The notes under the pieces were generated by a model. It was not told the DNA's origin and did not search any database. It was given only the letters and a program-made list of their open reading frames with translations. A stretch of DNA of 64,000 bases from Clostridium sp. M62/1 (GTDB lineage Bacteria > Bacillota > Clostridia > Lachnospirales > Lachnospiraceae): positions 2,052,001-2,116,000 of the forward strand of contig NZ_CP085988.1 of NCBI RefSeq assembly GCF_020736365.1, in the 5' to 3' direction. The position numbers were made by a program, and so were the translations under genes. Of the stretch, positions 50,854-61,199 are shown one piece after another. Position 1 is the stretch's first letter. Every line of letters starts with the position of its first letter.

Positions 50854-53814
50854 ATGGAAAAAGTAGTTTTGATAGATGGACACAGCATTTTGAACAGGGC
50901 CTTTTACGGTGTGCCGGAGCTGACAAATTCCAGAGGGCTCCATACGAATGCGGTGTACGGTTTCCTGAACATTATGTTCCGGGTAATTGAGGATGAGAAG
51001 GCCGACTGCCTGGCAGTGGCCTTTGATTTGAAGGAGCCGACCTTCCGCCACAAGATGTATGAGGCTTATAAGGGGACGAGAAAGCCCATGCCGGAGGAGC
51101 TGAGAGAGCAGGTTCCCGTGATCAAGGAGGTGCTCTCGGCCATGGGAATCCCGATCCTTTCTGTGCCGGGCTATGAGGCAGATGATGTGCTGGGAACCAT
51201 CGCGGGAAGGTGTGCGGCAGAGGGAGCCGAGGTTTCCATCGTTTCAGGAGATCGGGATCTGCTTCAGCTGGCGGACGAGCATGTGAAAATCAGGATGCCG
51301 AGAACGAACAGAGGCGGTACGGAGATTAAGGATTTTTATCCGGCAGATGTGAAGGAACAGTATCAGGTGACTCCGAAGGAGTTTATTGATGTGAAGGCAC
51401 TGATGGGAGATGCGTCCGACAACATCCCGGGAGTCCCCTCCATCGGCGAGAAGACAGCCACAGCCCTTATCACCACATACGGCAGTATTGAGAATGCCTA
51501 TGCCCACCTGGATGAAATTAAGCCGCCGAGAGCCCAGAAGGCTCTCAGGGAGCACTATGACATGGCGCAGATGAGCAAAGAGCTGGCTACCATCTGCACA
51601 GACTGTCCTGTGGAGTTTTCCATGGAAGAGGCGAAAATCGGGGAGCTGTACACGCCCCAGGCCTATGAGCTGATGAGCCAGCTGGAATTCAAATCCCTGC
51701 TGCTCCGGTTCGACGCAAACGCCAGAACGGAAAATCAGGTGGAAAAACAGTTTCGGGCTGTGACCGGCCGCGAGGCCGCGGAGGCTGTTTTTGCAAAGGC
51801 CAGAAAGGCAAAGGACGCAGGCGCGCAGCTGATTGTGGAAGGGCAGAGCGTGCAGGCGCTGGGACTGGCATTTGGGGAGACAGATATTTACTGCCTCGAG
51901 ACAGGCGGGGATGTGACGGGAGAGTACCTGGCCGGACAGCTGAATGAACTGATCGCCTCGGGAGTCAGAATGAGCTTTCTCGATCTGAAGAGCCAGCTTG
52001 GCTTTCTCCCTGCAGCGCAGACAGAGTGTGACAGACCTGACGGGAAGAGTCCGGAAGGGAAAGAGGAAGAAGGCTGCGGCCAGCTCCTGTTTGACGCAGG
52101 GGTGGCAGGCTACCTGATCAACCCTCTGAAGGATACCTACGATTACGACGATCTGGCCAGAGATTTTCTGGAGCTGACCGTTCCGTCCCGGGCGGATCTG
52201 ATGGGAAAGAAGAGCTTTGCACAGGCTCTTTTAGAGAGACCTGAGGAAGAGGGGGACGGTGAAACGACCGCCGAGGCTGAGAAAAAGGGTCTTCGGGCAG
52301 CCGGGTTTGCAGACTTTGAACAGACGGAGGGGGCAACCCCCTTTGACGAGACAGAGAGCAGCCCGGGAGATGAGGAATCTGGACAGATGAGCCTGTTTTC
52401 CTTTATGGATTCGTCAGAGGAATCTTTAACGGAAGGAAAGAAGCAGGAAAAAACAGAGCCTGTCAGAGAGGAACAAACAGCGGGGAAGGTTTCCATCCGG
52501 ACCGCGTTAAACCCGGCGGAGCAGTGCATCTGCCATATGGCCTATACCGCCTGGAAATCCAGGGAGAGGCTGATGAAAAAGCTGGAAGAGCTGGATATGA
52601 AGGAGCTCTTCTATACCATTGAGATGCCGTTGATTTTCAGCCTGTTTCACATGGAGCAGGCGGGAATCTGTGTGAAGCGGGAGGAGCTTCACGACTACGG
52701 GGAGAAGCTGAGAGTCCAGATTGAGAGGCTGGAACAGGAGATTTACGGGGAAACAGGGGAGCACTTTAACATTAACTCTCCGAAACAGCTGGGAGAAATT
52801 TTGTTCGGCAAGATGGAGCTGCCCTACGGGAAAAAGACAAAGACCGGCTATTCCACAGCCGCCGACGTGCTGGAAAAGCTGGCACCGGAGTATCCTGTGG
52901 TGCAGAAAATCCTGGACTACCGCCAGCTGACCAAGCTCAAATCCACCTACGCGGACGGACTGGCCGGCTATATCAGGGAGGACGGGCGGATTCACGGAAC
53001 CTTCAACCAGACGATCACTGCCACCGGGCGGTTAAGCAGCACAGAGCCGAATCTCCAGAATATTCCGGTGCGGATGGAGCTTGGAAGAGAGATCCGCCGC
53101 GTCTTTGTGCCGGAGGAGGGAAGCGTGTTTGTGGACGCTGACTATTCCCAGATTGAGCTGCGGGTGCTTGCCCACATGTCAGGAGATGAGAGGCTGATTG
53201 AGGCATACAGGAAGGCTGAGGATATCCATGCCATTACGGCTTCAGAGGTATTCCATGTGCCCCTTGAGGAGGTGACGCCTCTCCAGAGAAGAAACGCCAA
53301 GGCTGTCAACTTCGGGATTGTCTACGGAATCAGCGCCTTTGGCCTCAGCGAGGATCTGAGCATTACGAGAAAGGAAGCGCTGGAATATATAAACCGGTAT
53401 TTTGAAACCTATCCGGATGTGAAGAAATTCCTGGACCGCCTGGTGGAGGAGGGAAAGGAGAAGGGCTATGTGACGACCATGTTCAAACGCAGGCGTCCGG
53501 TTCCCGAGCTTTCCTCCAAAAACTTTATGCAGCGCTCCTTCGGCGAGCGGGTGGCCATGAACTCCCCCATTCAGGGAACGGCTGCCGATATTATCAAGAT
53601 AGCCATGAACCGGGTGGACAACAGACTCAGGAGAGAGGGCCTGAAATCGAAAATTGTGCTTCAGGTTCACGACGAGCTTCTGATCGAGGCAAAAAAGGAG
53701 GAGCTTAAAAGGGTGCAGACGATTCTTTCCGAGGAGATGAAGCATGCGGCGGATCTGAGAGTGGCCCTGGAAATAGATATGAAAACGGGAAATTCCTGGT
53801 TTGAGACGAAATAG
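50854..53814 (+). CDS. polA: DNA polymerase I
   Basis: 986 aa, longer than usual (about 880-930). The 5'-3' exonuclease domain (about 1-300) shows LIDGHSILNRAFYG, FDLKEPTFRHKMYEAYKGTR, GYEADDVLGTIA, SGDRDLLQLAD and DASDNIPGVPSIGEKTA. The middle region lacks the DxE and later Asp motifs of a proofreading domain and carries an acidic insert (about 455-530). The polymerase domain has motif A DADYSQIELRVLAHMSGD, motif B RRNAKAVNFGIVYG and motif C QVHDELLIE. It works in repair and Okazaki fragment processing. coaE follows after 89 bases. Confidence 0.95.
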   Translation: MEKVVLIDGHSILNRAFYGVPELTNSRGLHTNAVYGFLNIMFRVIEDEKADCLAVAFDLKEPTFRHKMYEAYKGTRKPMPEELREQVPVIKEVLSAMGIPILSVPGYEADDVLGTIAGRCAAEGAEVSIVSGDRDLLQLADEHVKIRMPRTNRGGTEIKDFYPADVKEQYQVTPKEFIDVKALMGDASDNIPGVPSIGEKTATALITTYGSIENAYAHLDEIKPPRAQKALREHYDMAQMSKELATICTDCPVEFSMEEAKIGELYTPQAYELMSQLEFKSLLLRFDANARTENQVEKQFRAVTGREAAEAVFAKARKAKDAGAQLIVEGQSVQALGLAFGETDIYCLETGGDVTGEYLAGQLNELIASGVRMSFLDLKSQLGFLPAAQTECDRPDGKSPEGKEEEGCGQLLFDAGVAGYLINPLKDTYDYDDLARDFLELTVPSRADLMGKKSFAQALLERPEEEGDGETTAEAEKKGLRAAGFADFEQTEGATPFDETESSPGDEESGQMSLFSFMDSSEESLTEGKKQEKTEPVREEQTAGKVSIRTALNPAEQCICHMAYTAWKSRERLMKKLEELDMKELFYTIEMPLIFSLFHMEQAGICVKREELHDYGEKLRVQIERLEQEIYGETGEHFNINSPKQLGEILFGKMELPYGKKTKTGYSTAADVLEKLAPEYPVVQKILDYRQLTKLKSTYADGLAGYIREDGRIHGTFNQTITATGRLSSTEPNLQNIPVRMELGREIRRVFVPEEGSVFVDADYSQIELRVLAHMSGDERLIEAYRKAEDIHAITASEVFHVPLEEVTPLQRRNAKAVNFGIVYGISAFGLSEDLSITRKEALEYINRYFETYPDVKKFLDRLVEEGKEKGYVTTMFKRRRPVPELSSKNFMQRSFGERVAMNSPIQGTAADIIKIAMNRVDNRLRREGLKSKIVLQVHDELLIEAKKEELKRVQTILSEEMKHAADLRVALEIDMKTGNSWFETK

Positions 53815-53903
53815 AGAACGATCAAAATAAATAAAGATCAAAATAAAGAACGATAAAAAAGCGTCTGTCTCCCGCAGGCGGAGGCAGACGGGAAGAGGAA
53901 GAG

Positions 53904-54491
53904 ATGAAGGTAATAGGGATTACAGGCGGAGTCGGTTCAGGAAAAAGTGAGGTTCTGGGAATCCTTGAGAGAGATTTCGGGGCAGAGCTTCTGATTGCGG
54001 ATGAGATCGCCCATCAGGTGATGGAGCCGGGAATGCCGGCCTACCGCCGGATTGTGGAGGCCCTTGGAACGGATTTCCTTTCAGAGGATGGAAGCATTGA
54101 CAGAAAGGCTCTGGCAAAGCGGCTGTTTGGCGACGGGGAAGCCCTTGGGACGGTAAATTCCATTGTGCATCCTACGGTCTGGCAGGCGATCGAGGAGGGC
54201 ATCCGGTGCTCCCGAAAGGAGCTGGTGATTGTGGAGGCGGCCCTGTTTGACGAGGAGCACAACGGACTGTTTGACCAGGTGTGGTATATCTTTACCTCAG
54301 AGGAAAACCGTATCAGCCGCCTGATGAAGAGCCGCGGATACAGCAGAGAAAAATGTCTGGACATTATGAGGAGCCAGAAGTCGGAGTCCGAGTTTCGGGC
54401 CATGGCGGACCGGGTGATTGACAACAACAAGACCGTAGCCGACGTGAAAAGACAGATAGAAACCATATTGAAAGAGGAAGCAGAAGCATGA
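53904..54491 (+). CDS. coaE: Dephospho-CoA kinase
   Basis: 195 aa, the usual size. P-loop GITGGVGSGKSEVL, ADEIAHQVMEPG, HPTVWQAIEEG, VEAALFDEEHNGLFDQVWYI and the lid region SRLMKSRGYSREKC. It performs the last step of coenzyme A synthesis. In the 89 bases between polA and coaE a palindrome (CGTCTGTCTCC with GGAGGCAGACG) could act as a weak terminator of polA. The stop overlaps the next start. Confidence 0.94.
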   Translation: MKVIGITGGVGSGKSEVLGILERDFGAELLIADEIAHQVMEPGMPAYRRIVEALGTDFLSEDGSIDRKALAKRLFGDGEALGTVNSIVHPTVWQAIEEGIRCSRKELVIVEAALFDEEHNGLFDQVWYIFTSEENRISRLMKSRGYSREKCLDIMRSQKSESEFRAMADRVIDNNKTVADVKRQIETILKEEAEA

Positions 54492-55285
54492 GAATGGTGA
54501 GTATAGCCAGCGGGAGCAGCGGCAACTGTATTTACATAGGGAGCGACCACACGCACCTGTTGGTCGATGCGGGGATCAGCAACAGGAGGATTGAACAGGG
54601 GTTAAATGAGATTGGTATAAAGGGGAGCGAGCTTGACGGAGTCCTGATCACCCATGAGCACTCAGACCACGTAAAAGGACTTGGCGTCCTGGCAAGAAAA
54701 TACGGAGTTCCCGTCTACAGCACCAGGGAAACCCTGGAGGAGATAAAGGGGATGAAAAGCCTGGGCGATTACCCGGAAGAGCTCCTTCGTCCGGTTGTCC
54801 ACGATGTGGATTTTCGTATCGGGGATCTGGACATCAAGCCATTTAAGATCAGCCACGATGCGGCCAATCCGGTGGCCTACCGGGTTCAGGAGGGAAGAAA
54901 GTCTGTGGCGGTTGCCACAGACATGGGCAATTACTCCCAGTATACTATTGACCATCTGCAGGGACTGGATGCGATCCTTCTGGAGTCCAACCACGACATA
55001 AAAATGCTGGAGGCGGGCCCCTATCCCTATTATCTGAAAAAAAGAATTCTGGGAGACTACGGCCATCTGTCCAACGACAATGCAGGGAGGCTTTTAAGCT
55101 GTATCCTTCACGACAATTTAAAGCATATTTTTCTCGGCCATCTGAGCAAGGAAAATAATTATGAGGAGCTGGCCTATGAAACCGTGAAGCTGGAGATTAC
55201 GGAGAGCGATACGCCCTACCATTCCAGCGACTTTCCTATTACAGTGGCAAGGCGCGATGCAGTGTCAGAGATCGTCACGGTTTAG
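54488..55285 (+). CDS. Metallo-beta-lactamase-fold hydrolase, YycJ/WalJ type
   Basis: 265 aa. SIASGSSGNCIYIGSDHTHL at the start, the metal motif ITHEHSDHVKGLG, then ISHDAANPVAYRV, VATDMGNYSQYTIDHLQGLD, LLESNHDIKML and GHLSNDNAGRLL. The family (YycJ, 5'-3' exonuclease-like) is linked to cell division and DNA repair. It overlaps coaE by four bases (ATGA), so it is in one transcript with it. A second ATG two codons on (54494) is also possible. Confidence 0.9.
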   Translation: MRMVSIASGSSGNCIYIGSDHTHLLVDAGISNRRIEQGLNEIGIKGSELDGVLITHEHSDHVKGLGVLARKYGVPVYSTRETLEEIKGMKSLGDYPEELLRPVVHDVDFRIGDLDIKPFKISHDAANPVAYRVQEGRKSVAVATDMGNYSQYTIDHLQGLDAILLESNHDIKMLEAGPYPYYLKKRILGDYGHLSNDNAGRLLSCILHDNLKHIFLGHLSKENNYEELAYETVKLEITESDTPYHSSDFPITVARRDAVSEIVTV

Positions 55286-55417
55286 CAAAAAGGCGGACAG
55301 GACAAAAGCCTTCCCGTTTAAAAAACGAGGCGGGGAAAGAGGTCCGGAGCATGTGCTGTGTACCGGAAGGCTTAAAGCAAGGGCTGTAAAGAATCAGAGA
55401 AAAAAAGGAGAACCAAC

Positions 55418-55690
55418 ATGAGCAGAATTATTATCAGCGTAGTAGGAAAAAATGATGTGGGTATGGCAGCAAATATCTGTACCTACCTGGCAGAGAGCAA
55501 CATCAATATTCTCGATATTACCCAGACTATCGTCAAGGAAATCTTCGACATGATGATGATTGTGGACATTGCCAAGTCCCCCAAGTCCTTTGACGAAATT
55601 GCAAGAGAGATGGATGAGCTGGGCCAGAGAATCGGAGCCTCCATCCGCTGTCAGAGAGAAGAGATCTTCACCAGCATGCATCGAATTTAG
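55418..55690 (+). CDS. ACT-domain protein (UPF0237 type)
   Basis: 90 aa, a single ACT domain: [40 protein letters not shown] and [17 protein letters not shown]. The start motif GKND-G at the turn fits ligand binding. It is always found just ahead of the PFL/UPF0210 gene in related genomes, as here (17-base gap). AAAAAGGAG precedes the ATG. Confidence 0.92.
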   Translation: MSRIIISVVGKNDVGMAANICTYLAESNINILDITQTIVKEIFDMMMIVDIAKSPKSFDEIAREMDELGQRIGASIRCQREEIFTSMHRI

Positions 55691-55707
55691 GGAGGCGACA
55701 GAAAACT

Positions 55708-57087
55708 ATGAGAAATACAATGATGATTAACATGCTGGAGGTCAATGAAACCAACAACATGATTGACCACGAAAAGCTGGATGTCCGCACGATCACCATG
55801 GGAATCAGCCTTCTGGACTGCTGCGGAAGCACAGTGGATGAGATTAATGAAAAAATCTACAGAAAGATTACTTCCTATGCGAAGGACCTTGTCTCCACAG
55901 GAGATGCGATTGGAAGAGAATTTGGCGTTCCCATTGTCAACAAGCGAATCTCAGTGACTCCGATTTCTCTGGTGGGAGCAGGTGCCTGCAGAACCACAGA
56001 GGACTTTGTGAGTATTGCAAAGACCTTAGACCGGGCTGCCCAGAAAGTGGGCGTCAACTTTATCGGCGGCTACTCTGCCCTGGTATCCAAGGGCATGACA
56101 ACGGCGGAGGAGCTTCTGATCCGCTCGATTCCCCAGGCCCTTGCAGCTACGGAGCGTGTATGCAGCTCAGTGAATGTAGGTTCCACGAAATGCGGTCTGA
56201 ATATGGATGCAGTCCGCCTGATGGGCGAGGTGGTACTGGAAACGGCAAAGGCTACAGCAGACAGGGACTCCTTAGGCTGTGCAAAGCTGGTGGTATTCTG
56301 CAATGCGCCGGATGACAATCCGTTTATGGCGGGAGCCTTCCACGGAGTCACAGAGGCAGATGCTGTCATCAACGTGGGAGTCAGCGGCCCGGGCGTTGTC
56401 AAGACTGCCCTTGAGAAGGTGAGAGGGGAGAATTTTGAGGTTCTGTGTGAGACCATTAAAAAGACAGCCTTTAAGATTACCCGGGTCGGCCAGCTGGTGG
56501 CCCAGGAGGCGGCAAAGCGCCTTGGGGTGCCGTTCGGCATCATTGATCTGTCCCTGGCTCCGACACCGGCCGTAGGCGACAGTGTGGCTGAGATCCTTGA
56601 GGAGATCGGCTTAGAGCGGGTAGGAGCTCCGGGAACGACAGCGGCTCTGGCCATGTTAAATGATCAGGTGAAGAAGGGCGGAATTATGGCCTCCTCCTAC
56701 GTAGGCGGCTTAAGCGGAGCCTTCATTCCGGTCAGCGAGGATCAGGGAATGATCGATGCGGTTACCTTAGGGGCTCTGACGATTGAGAAGCTGGAGGCGA
56801 TGACCTGCGTCTGCTCCGTGGGCCTTGACATGATTGCAGTTCCTGGGGATACCTCCGCGGCTACCATTGCAGGAGTCATTGCAGATGAGGCGGCTATCGG
56901 TATGATTAATCAGAAGACCACAGCCGTCCGACTTATTCCTGTAATCGGGAAAGGCGTGGGGGATACGGTAGAATTCGGAGGCCTGTTAGGCTATGCGCCG
57001 GTTATGCCTGTCAACCGTTTTAAGTGTGATGACTTTGTAAAAAGGACGGGAAGAATTCCTGCCCCTGTTCACAGCTTTAAAAACTAA
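55708..57087 (+). CDS. PFL-family protein (UPF0210/DUF711)
   Basis: 459 aa, a conserved single-domain family of unknown chemistry. Seen: [97 protein letters not shown] and the final [20 protein letters not shown]. Several conserved Cys and Gly stretches suggest an enzyme. It is coupled to the ACT-domain gene, which may sense its ligand. Confidence 0.92.
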   Translation: MRNTMMINMLEVNETNNMIDHEKLDVRTITMGISLLDCCGSTVDEINEKIYRKITSYAKDLVSTGDAIGREFGVPIVNKRISVTPISLVGAGACRTTEDFVSIAKTLDRAAQKVGVNFIGGYSALVSKGMTTAEELLIRSIPQALAATERVCSSVNVGSTKCGLNMDAVRLMGEVVLETAKATADRDSLGCAKLVVFCNAPDDNPFMAGAFHGVTEADAVINVGVSGPGVVKTALEKVRGENFEVLCETIKKTAFKITRVGQLVAQEAAKRLGVPFGIIDLSLAPTPAVGDSVAEILEEIGLERVGAPGTTAALAMLNDQVKKGGIMASSYVGGLSGAFIPVSEDQGMIDAVTLGALTIEKLEAMTCVCSVGLDMIAVPGDTSAATIAGVIADEAAIGMINQKTTAVRLIPVIGKGVGDTVEFGGLLGYAPVMPVNRFKCDDFVKRTGRIPAPVHSFKN

Positions 57088-57177
57088 GAGGGAGAAAAGG
57101 GCAGCTTTTGCAGGCGGGAAAAGAAAGCAGGGCTTCTGCAGTCTGTGCCGCCTTCCTGCAGAGAAACGGAGGCAAAG

Positions 57178-58395
57178 ATGGAAAATGAAAACAAGCTGGA
57201 CGAGGCTCTTTTGTTTTTCCTCAATGAAAGTCTGGAACGGATTATACTCAGCAATCCCAGGACGAAGGACGGGTTTTTAAAGCTCGTTCTCCGTCCTCTG
57301 CTTTTGCAGGGAGAGCTGAAGTTCCAGGCAGAGGAATTTACCGAAAAGCAGGCCTTTCATAAGAATATGGGCGCAGAAGAGGCGGCCGGATATGTAAAAG
57401 AGCAGCTCCTGACCCTCTACAGAAACGGGGAGATCCAGTCAAAGCTAGGCAGCGGGACCGTGCTGGTGAGCAAAAAGGGGACAGTGACTGTAAAGATAAA
57501 GAAAAACGGAAAGGAGAGGGCAGCAGGCCAGAAGAAAGCGGCGAGAATCTGCGCAGACGGGCTGAGCCGGGAGGACATCAGCCGCCTGTCCCTCCACAAC
57601 CGGAAAAAGAACTATGTGCTCCCGGAGGGAACACCGGTTCCCTTCCTCGTGGATCTGGGAGTGATGACAAAGGAGGGAGCGGTGGTAAAAGCCAGATACG
57701 ACAAATTCCGACAGATCAACCGATTCCTGGAATTTGTGGAGGATATTCTGCCGGGGCTTGATCCCTCCAGAGAAACGAGAATCATTGATTTTGGCTGCGG
57801 AAAATCTTATCTCACCTTTGCCATGTACTATTATCTGAAGGAGATAAAGGGGTATCCGGTGCGCATTGTGGGCCTGGATTTGAAGAAGGATGTAATTGCC
57901 CTCTGCAGCCGCCTGGCGCAGAAATTCGGGTTTGAGAATCTCACCTTCGAGCACGGCAATATTGCAGATTATGAGGGAACCGACCAGGTGGACATGGTTG
58001 TGACCCTCCACGCCTGCGATACGGCCACGGACTACGCCCTGGCCAAGGCTGTCCGCTGGGGGGCCAGAGTCATTCTCTCTGTACCCTGCTGCCAGCATGA
58101 GCTGAATAAGCAGGTGAAAAATGATTTTCTGGCTCCTGTGCTTCAGTATGGACTTCTGAAGGAGAGAATGTCGGCCCTCCTCACAGACGGAATTCGTGCG
58201 GGACTTTTAGAGGAGGCCGGATACCGGACGCAGATTTTAGAGTTTATCGATATGGAACACACGCCGAAGAATATTATGATCCGGGCAGTGCGCCAGGGAA
58301 AAAAGAAAAAACAGAAGGGACTTGAGGAACTGATTCAGGGGCTCCACGCAGAGCCGACGCTGCAGCGGCTTCTGAGAGAGGACGGGGCCATATAG
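57178..58395 (+). CDS. Class I SAM-dependent methyltransferase (METTL25/Methyltransf_32 type)
   Basis: 405 aa. The N-terminal 190 residues are not typical of a known domain, with a basic patch (TVTVKIKKNGKERAAGQKKA). The methyltransferase core begins at about residue 195: ETRIIDFGCGKSYLTFAMYY (SAM loop), VRIVGLDLKKDVIALC, FEHGNIADYEG, VVTLHACDTATDYALAKA and ILSVPCCQHELNKQ. The last motif with Cys pair is the mark of this family, thought to act on RNA. ATG at 57178 has GGAGG before it. Confidence 0.85.
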   Translation: MENENKLDEALLFFLNESLERIILSNPRTKDGFLKLVLRPLLLQGELKFQAEEFTEKQAFHKNMGAEEAAGYVKEQLLTLYRNGEIQSKLGSGTVLVSKKGTVTVKIKKNGKERAAGQKKAARICADGLSREDISRLSLHNRKKNYVLPEGTPVPFLVDLGVMTKEGAVVKARYDKFRQINRFLEFVEDILPGLDPSRETRIIDFGCGKSYLTFAMYYYLKEIKGYPVRIVGLDLKKDVIALCSRLAQKFGFENLTFEHGNIADYEGTDQVDMVVTLHACDTATDYALAKAVRWGARVILSVPCCQHELNKQVKNDFLAPVLQYGLLKERMSALLTDGIRAGLLEEAGYRTQILEFIDMEHTPKNIMIRAVRQGKKKKQKGLEELIQGLHAEPTLQRLLREDGAI

Positions 58396-58483
58396 GCCGC
58401 TTTTCAAGGCAGCAGCAAAATCAGCAGGTATGAGGCTGCCCTGAGCGCTGGACAGCCAGAAAAAGGTCAGGCGCTGTATTCTC

Positions 58484-59716
58484 TCAGCTGATTACTGCCA
58501 CAGGCTGGGTATACTCATTCTGAAAGACAGCTGTTTTGCCGCCTGCACGGCCCCATGCGGCCTTTTCAAGGCGCACGGACTGATAGAGATGAGAGGACTG
58601 GATCTCAAGAGCTAGCATGGATGCGGCTCTGGGGTCCAGTTTTTTTTCTGCACCGGCCAGCTTGGTGATCACGGGGATGGCGGAATTTGCCTTGATTTTT
58701 TTCAGAACAGGGGCCGCGCTTTTTCTGAAGCCCAGGATTCTGGCGTAGGGGGCGTAGCCTGCGGCCTTTAAGTCCTCTGCGGCATCTGCTCGCACACCCA
58801 GGACAAGGTGGAGAAGGGCCCGGCTGATGCCGGTATAGGTAAACTGACGGCTTTTCAGCTCCTTAATTCTCTCGTCAAAAGAAACGGGAGAGGGGGACAG
58901 CTTTCGGATTCTGGATGCCAGCTCCGGCTTCAGCTCTGCATACTGCTCCGGCTGTTTTTCTGTCAGAAGGCGGTAATTTAATAGAGAGGAAAAGTCATTC
59001 AGAAAGACCGGCACATCTTTTTTGATGGATTCCATGGTGCAGGGGGGAACCAGGCTGGCAAGGTGCGGGGCCGGGACCTGTTCTTCCAGGGCGCTTCGCA
59101 CGGCCAGGGCGGAGCCCAGTGTTCCCGAGATGGAGCTGTCGTGATAGCCGCTTCCTTCTCTCCTGATGGTAAGGCAGGACAGGGGACTGTTCTGCCGCAG
59201 TACAGCCTGGCAGTACTCAATTCCCAGGATGTTGTTGGGAGTGGACAGGAGGTCGCTGCCGGGAAGGAAGGAGGAGAGGGCCGCGGCTCTGGCCTCCGGG
59301 TAGGTTTTTCCCTGGCGGAGGGCATTGCCAAGGGCCTCCTTGAAACCTTCAGGTTCCTGTACCAGAAGTCTGGCTGTCTGAAAAAGCGGGCCGATTTCAC
59401 CGCACTCACTTCCGAAGCAGATGGAATCTACGGCGCCCAGAGCGGTGAAAAGGGCAATCCCATAGGAGGCAAATTCCCTCGCCGACGCGGTGGAAAAGGT
59501 GACAGGCATCTCCGCAACCACATCGGCGCCGCACAGAAGAGCAGCTCTGGCGCGGCTGTATTTGTCAAAAATGGCAGGTGCCCCTCTCTGGACAAAGCTG
59601 CCGCTCATGAGCACTATGAGGAAATCTGCGCCGGCCACCTCTCTTGCGCGCCTGATATGGAAAAGGTGGCCGTTGTGAAAGGGATTGTATTCTGTGATAA
59701 GTCCTGTTACATGCAT
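58484..59716 (-). CDS. tmcAL: tRNA(Met) cytidine acetate ligase
   Basis: 410 aa. The nucleotidyltransferase start is TGLITEYNPFHNGHLFHIRR with the HNGH motif, then FLIVLMSGSFVQRGAPAIFD, RARAALLCGADVVAEMPV, FGSECGEIG and the NNILGIEYCQAVL motif. The family (formerly UPF0348) makes N4-acetylcytidine at the wobble base of elongator tRNA-Met from acetate and ATP. It is convergent with the methyltransferase gene and divergent from pta-ackA, which handle acetate. The stop is at 58484-58486, and no clear terminator is seen behind it. Confidence 0.92.
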   Translation of the reverse strand: MHVTGLITEYNPFHNGHLFHIRRAREVAGADFLIVLMSGSFVQRGAPAIFDKYSRARAALLCGADVVAEMPVTFSTASAREFASYGIALFTALGAVDSICFGSECGEIGPLFQTARLLVQEPEGFKEALGNALRQGKTYPEARAAALSSFLPGSDLLSTPNNILGIEYCQAVLRQNSPLSCLTIRREGSGYHDSSISGTLGSALAVRSALEEQVPAPHLASLVPPCTMESIKKDVPVFLNDFSSLLNYRLLTEKQPEQYAELKPELASRIRKLSPSPVSFDERIKELKSRQFTYTGISRALLHLVLGVRADAAEDLKAAGYAPYARILGFRKSAAPVLKKIKANSAIPVITKLAGAEKKLDPRAASMLALEIQSSHLYQSVRLEKAAWGRAGGKTAVFQNEYTQPVAVIS

Positions 59717-59961
59717 GATGAATTCTGCCTTTCTGTGAAACTTGGCTGCCGCCGTCCAAGCCGATTCGATGAAAAAGCACTGACTTCTGTACCACGGGCT
59801 GCGGCAGGCCGGAGGGACAGAATCTGTTTAAAAGGAAAGCCGGGCTCTGAATTTCGCCGAAGGATATGGTACATTATATATAGGAAAGGGCGGTTCGTAA
59901 AGAGTTAAAAAAGAGACAAACCTGTTAAAAAAATAATTAATGAAAAATCGACATTTATCTC

Positions 59962-59990
59962 TTGTATACAATAAACACATGTTATATAAT
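59962..59990 (+). promoter_or_regulatory. Promoter of pta
   Basis: TTGTAT (59962-59967), 17-base spacer, TATAAT (59985-59990), 46 bases before pta. The flanks are very AT-rich, which suits a strong promoter. Confidence 0.75.
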
Positions 59991-60036
59991 GTAAAACAGA
60001 AAATACATTTATCTTTATGAAAGGGGTTTAATAACC

Positions 60037-61038
60037 ATGGCATTTATTGATTTAATGAAAGCAAAGGCAAAACAGGATAAACAGACGATTGTTTTACCTG
60101 AGAGCAAAGATAAAAGAACTCTGATTGCCGCTGCAAAGGTGCTTGAGGAGGGTACTGCAGACCTCATCATGGTTGGTAAGGAAGAGAAGATCATGGACGG
60201 TGCCGGATGGCTGGAAGTTGATTTAACCGGATTAAAGGTAGTTGATCCTGATACAGATCCAAAGTTTGACCACTATGCAGAGACTCTTTTTGAGCTGAGA
60301 AAGCACAAAGGAATGACAAAAGAGAAGGCTGAGGAGATCTTAAGAACAGACTACATCACATACGGTGTTATGATGGTTAAGGAAAAGGATGCAGACGGTC
60401 TGGTTGCAGGTGCATGCCATGCGACAGCAGACACCTTAAGACCTGCCCTTCAGATCTTAAAGACAGCTCCTGGCACAGAGCTTGTATCCGGCTTCTTTAT
60501 CATGGATGTTCCGAACTGCGAGTATGGAGCAAACGGAACCTTCTTATTTGCTGACTGCGGACTGAATCAGGATCCGAACTCTGAGGAGCTGGCAGCCATC
60601 GCTGACTCCAGTGCAAAGAGCTTCCGCGCTCTGGTTGGCGAGAAGCCGGTTATTGCCATGCTGTCCCACTCCACAAAGGGAAGCGCAAAGCATGCCCTCG
60701 TTGACAAGGTAGTGAAGGCAGTTGAGATCGCTCATGAGAAGTACCCGCAGCTTGATCTGGATGGAGAGCTTCAGTTAGATGCAGCTCTGGTACCGGAGGT
60801 TGCAAAATCCAAGGCAAAGGGAAGCACCGTTGCAGGCCATGCAAATGTTCTTATTTTCCCGAATCTGGACTGTGGAAACATCGGCTACAAGCTGGTTCAG
60901 AGACTTGCCAAGGCAGAGGCTTACGGCCCGATGCTTCAGGGTATCTCAAGACCGGTTAACGACTTATCCCGCGGCTGCTCTGCAGAAGATATCGTCGGCG
61001 TAGTAGCTCTTACTGCTGTACAGGCTCAGATGTCATAA
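60037..61038 (+). CDS. pta: Phosphate acetyltransferase
   Basis: 333 aa, the short Pta type. It swaps CoA for phosphate on acetyl-CoA. Phrases: KQTIVLPESKDKRTLIAAAK, GLVAGACHATADTLRPALQI, AIADSSAKSFRALVGEKPVI, AMLSHSTKGSAKHALVDKVV, and NVLIFPNLDCGNIGYKLVQR with GPMLQGISRPVNDLSRGC. Codon choice is more biased (TTA, CTT, GGT) than in the neighbours, as expected of a highly expressed gene. With ackA, 161 bases downstream, it forms the acetate and ATP pathway. Confidence 0.96.
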   Translation: MAFIDLMKAKAKQDKQTIVLPESKDKRTLIAAAKVLEEGTADLIMVGKEEKIMDGAGWLEVDLTGLKVVDPDTDPKFDHYAETLFELRKHKGMTKEKAEEILRTDYITYGVMMVKEKDADGLVAGACHATADTLRPALQILKTAPGTELVSGFFIMDVPNCEYGANGTFLFADCGLNQDPNSEELAAIADSSAKSFRALVGEKPVIAMLSHSTKGSAKHALVDKVVKAVEIAHEKYPQLDLDGELQLDAALVPEVAKSKAKGSTVAGHANVLIFPNLDCGNIGYKLVQRLAKAEAYGPMLQGISRPVNDLSRGCSAEDIVGVVALTAVQAQMS

Positions 61039-61199
61039 TCCTGCAGGCGGGTTCTATCAGAAAATCGGAAATCAAAAGTTGCACATGTAATAGTTTCATA
61101 TAACTTATAGAGGACAGCCCCGAATCCGTCTGTGCCTGAAAGGAGAACAGGCGTACGGCCGGATGCCGGGGCGTCCTGATGGGAAAGGGATTATAAACG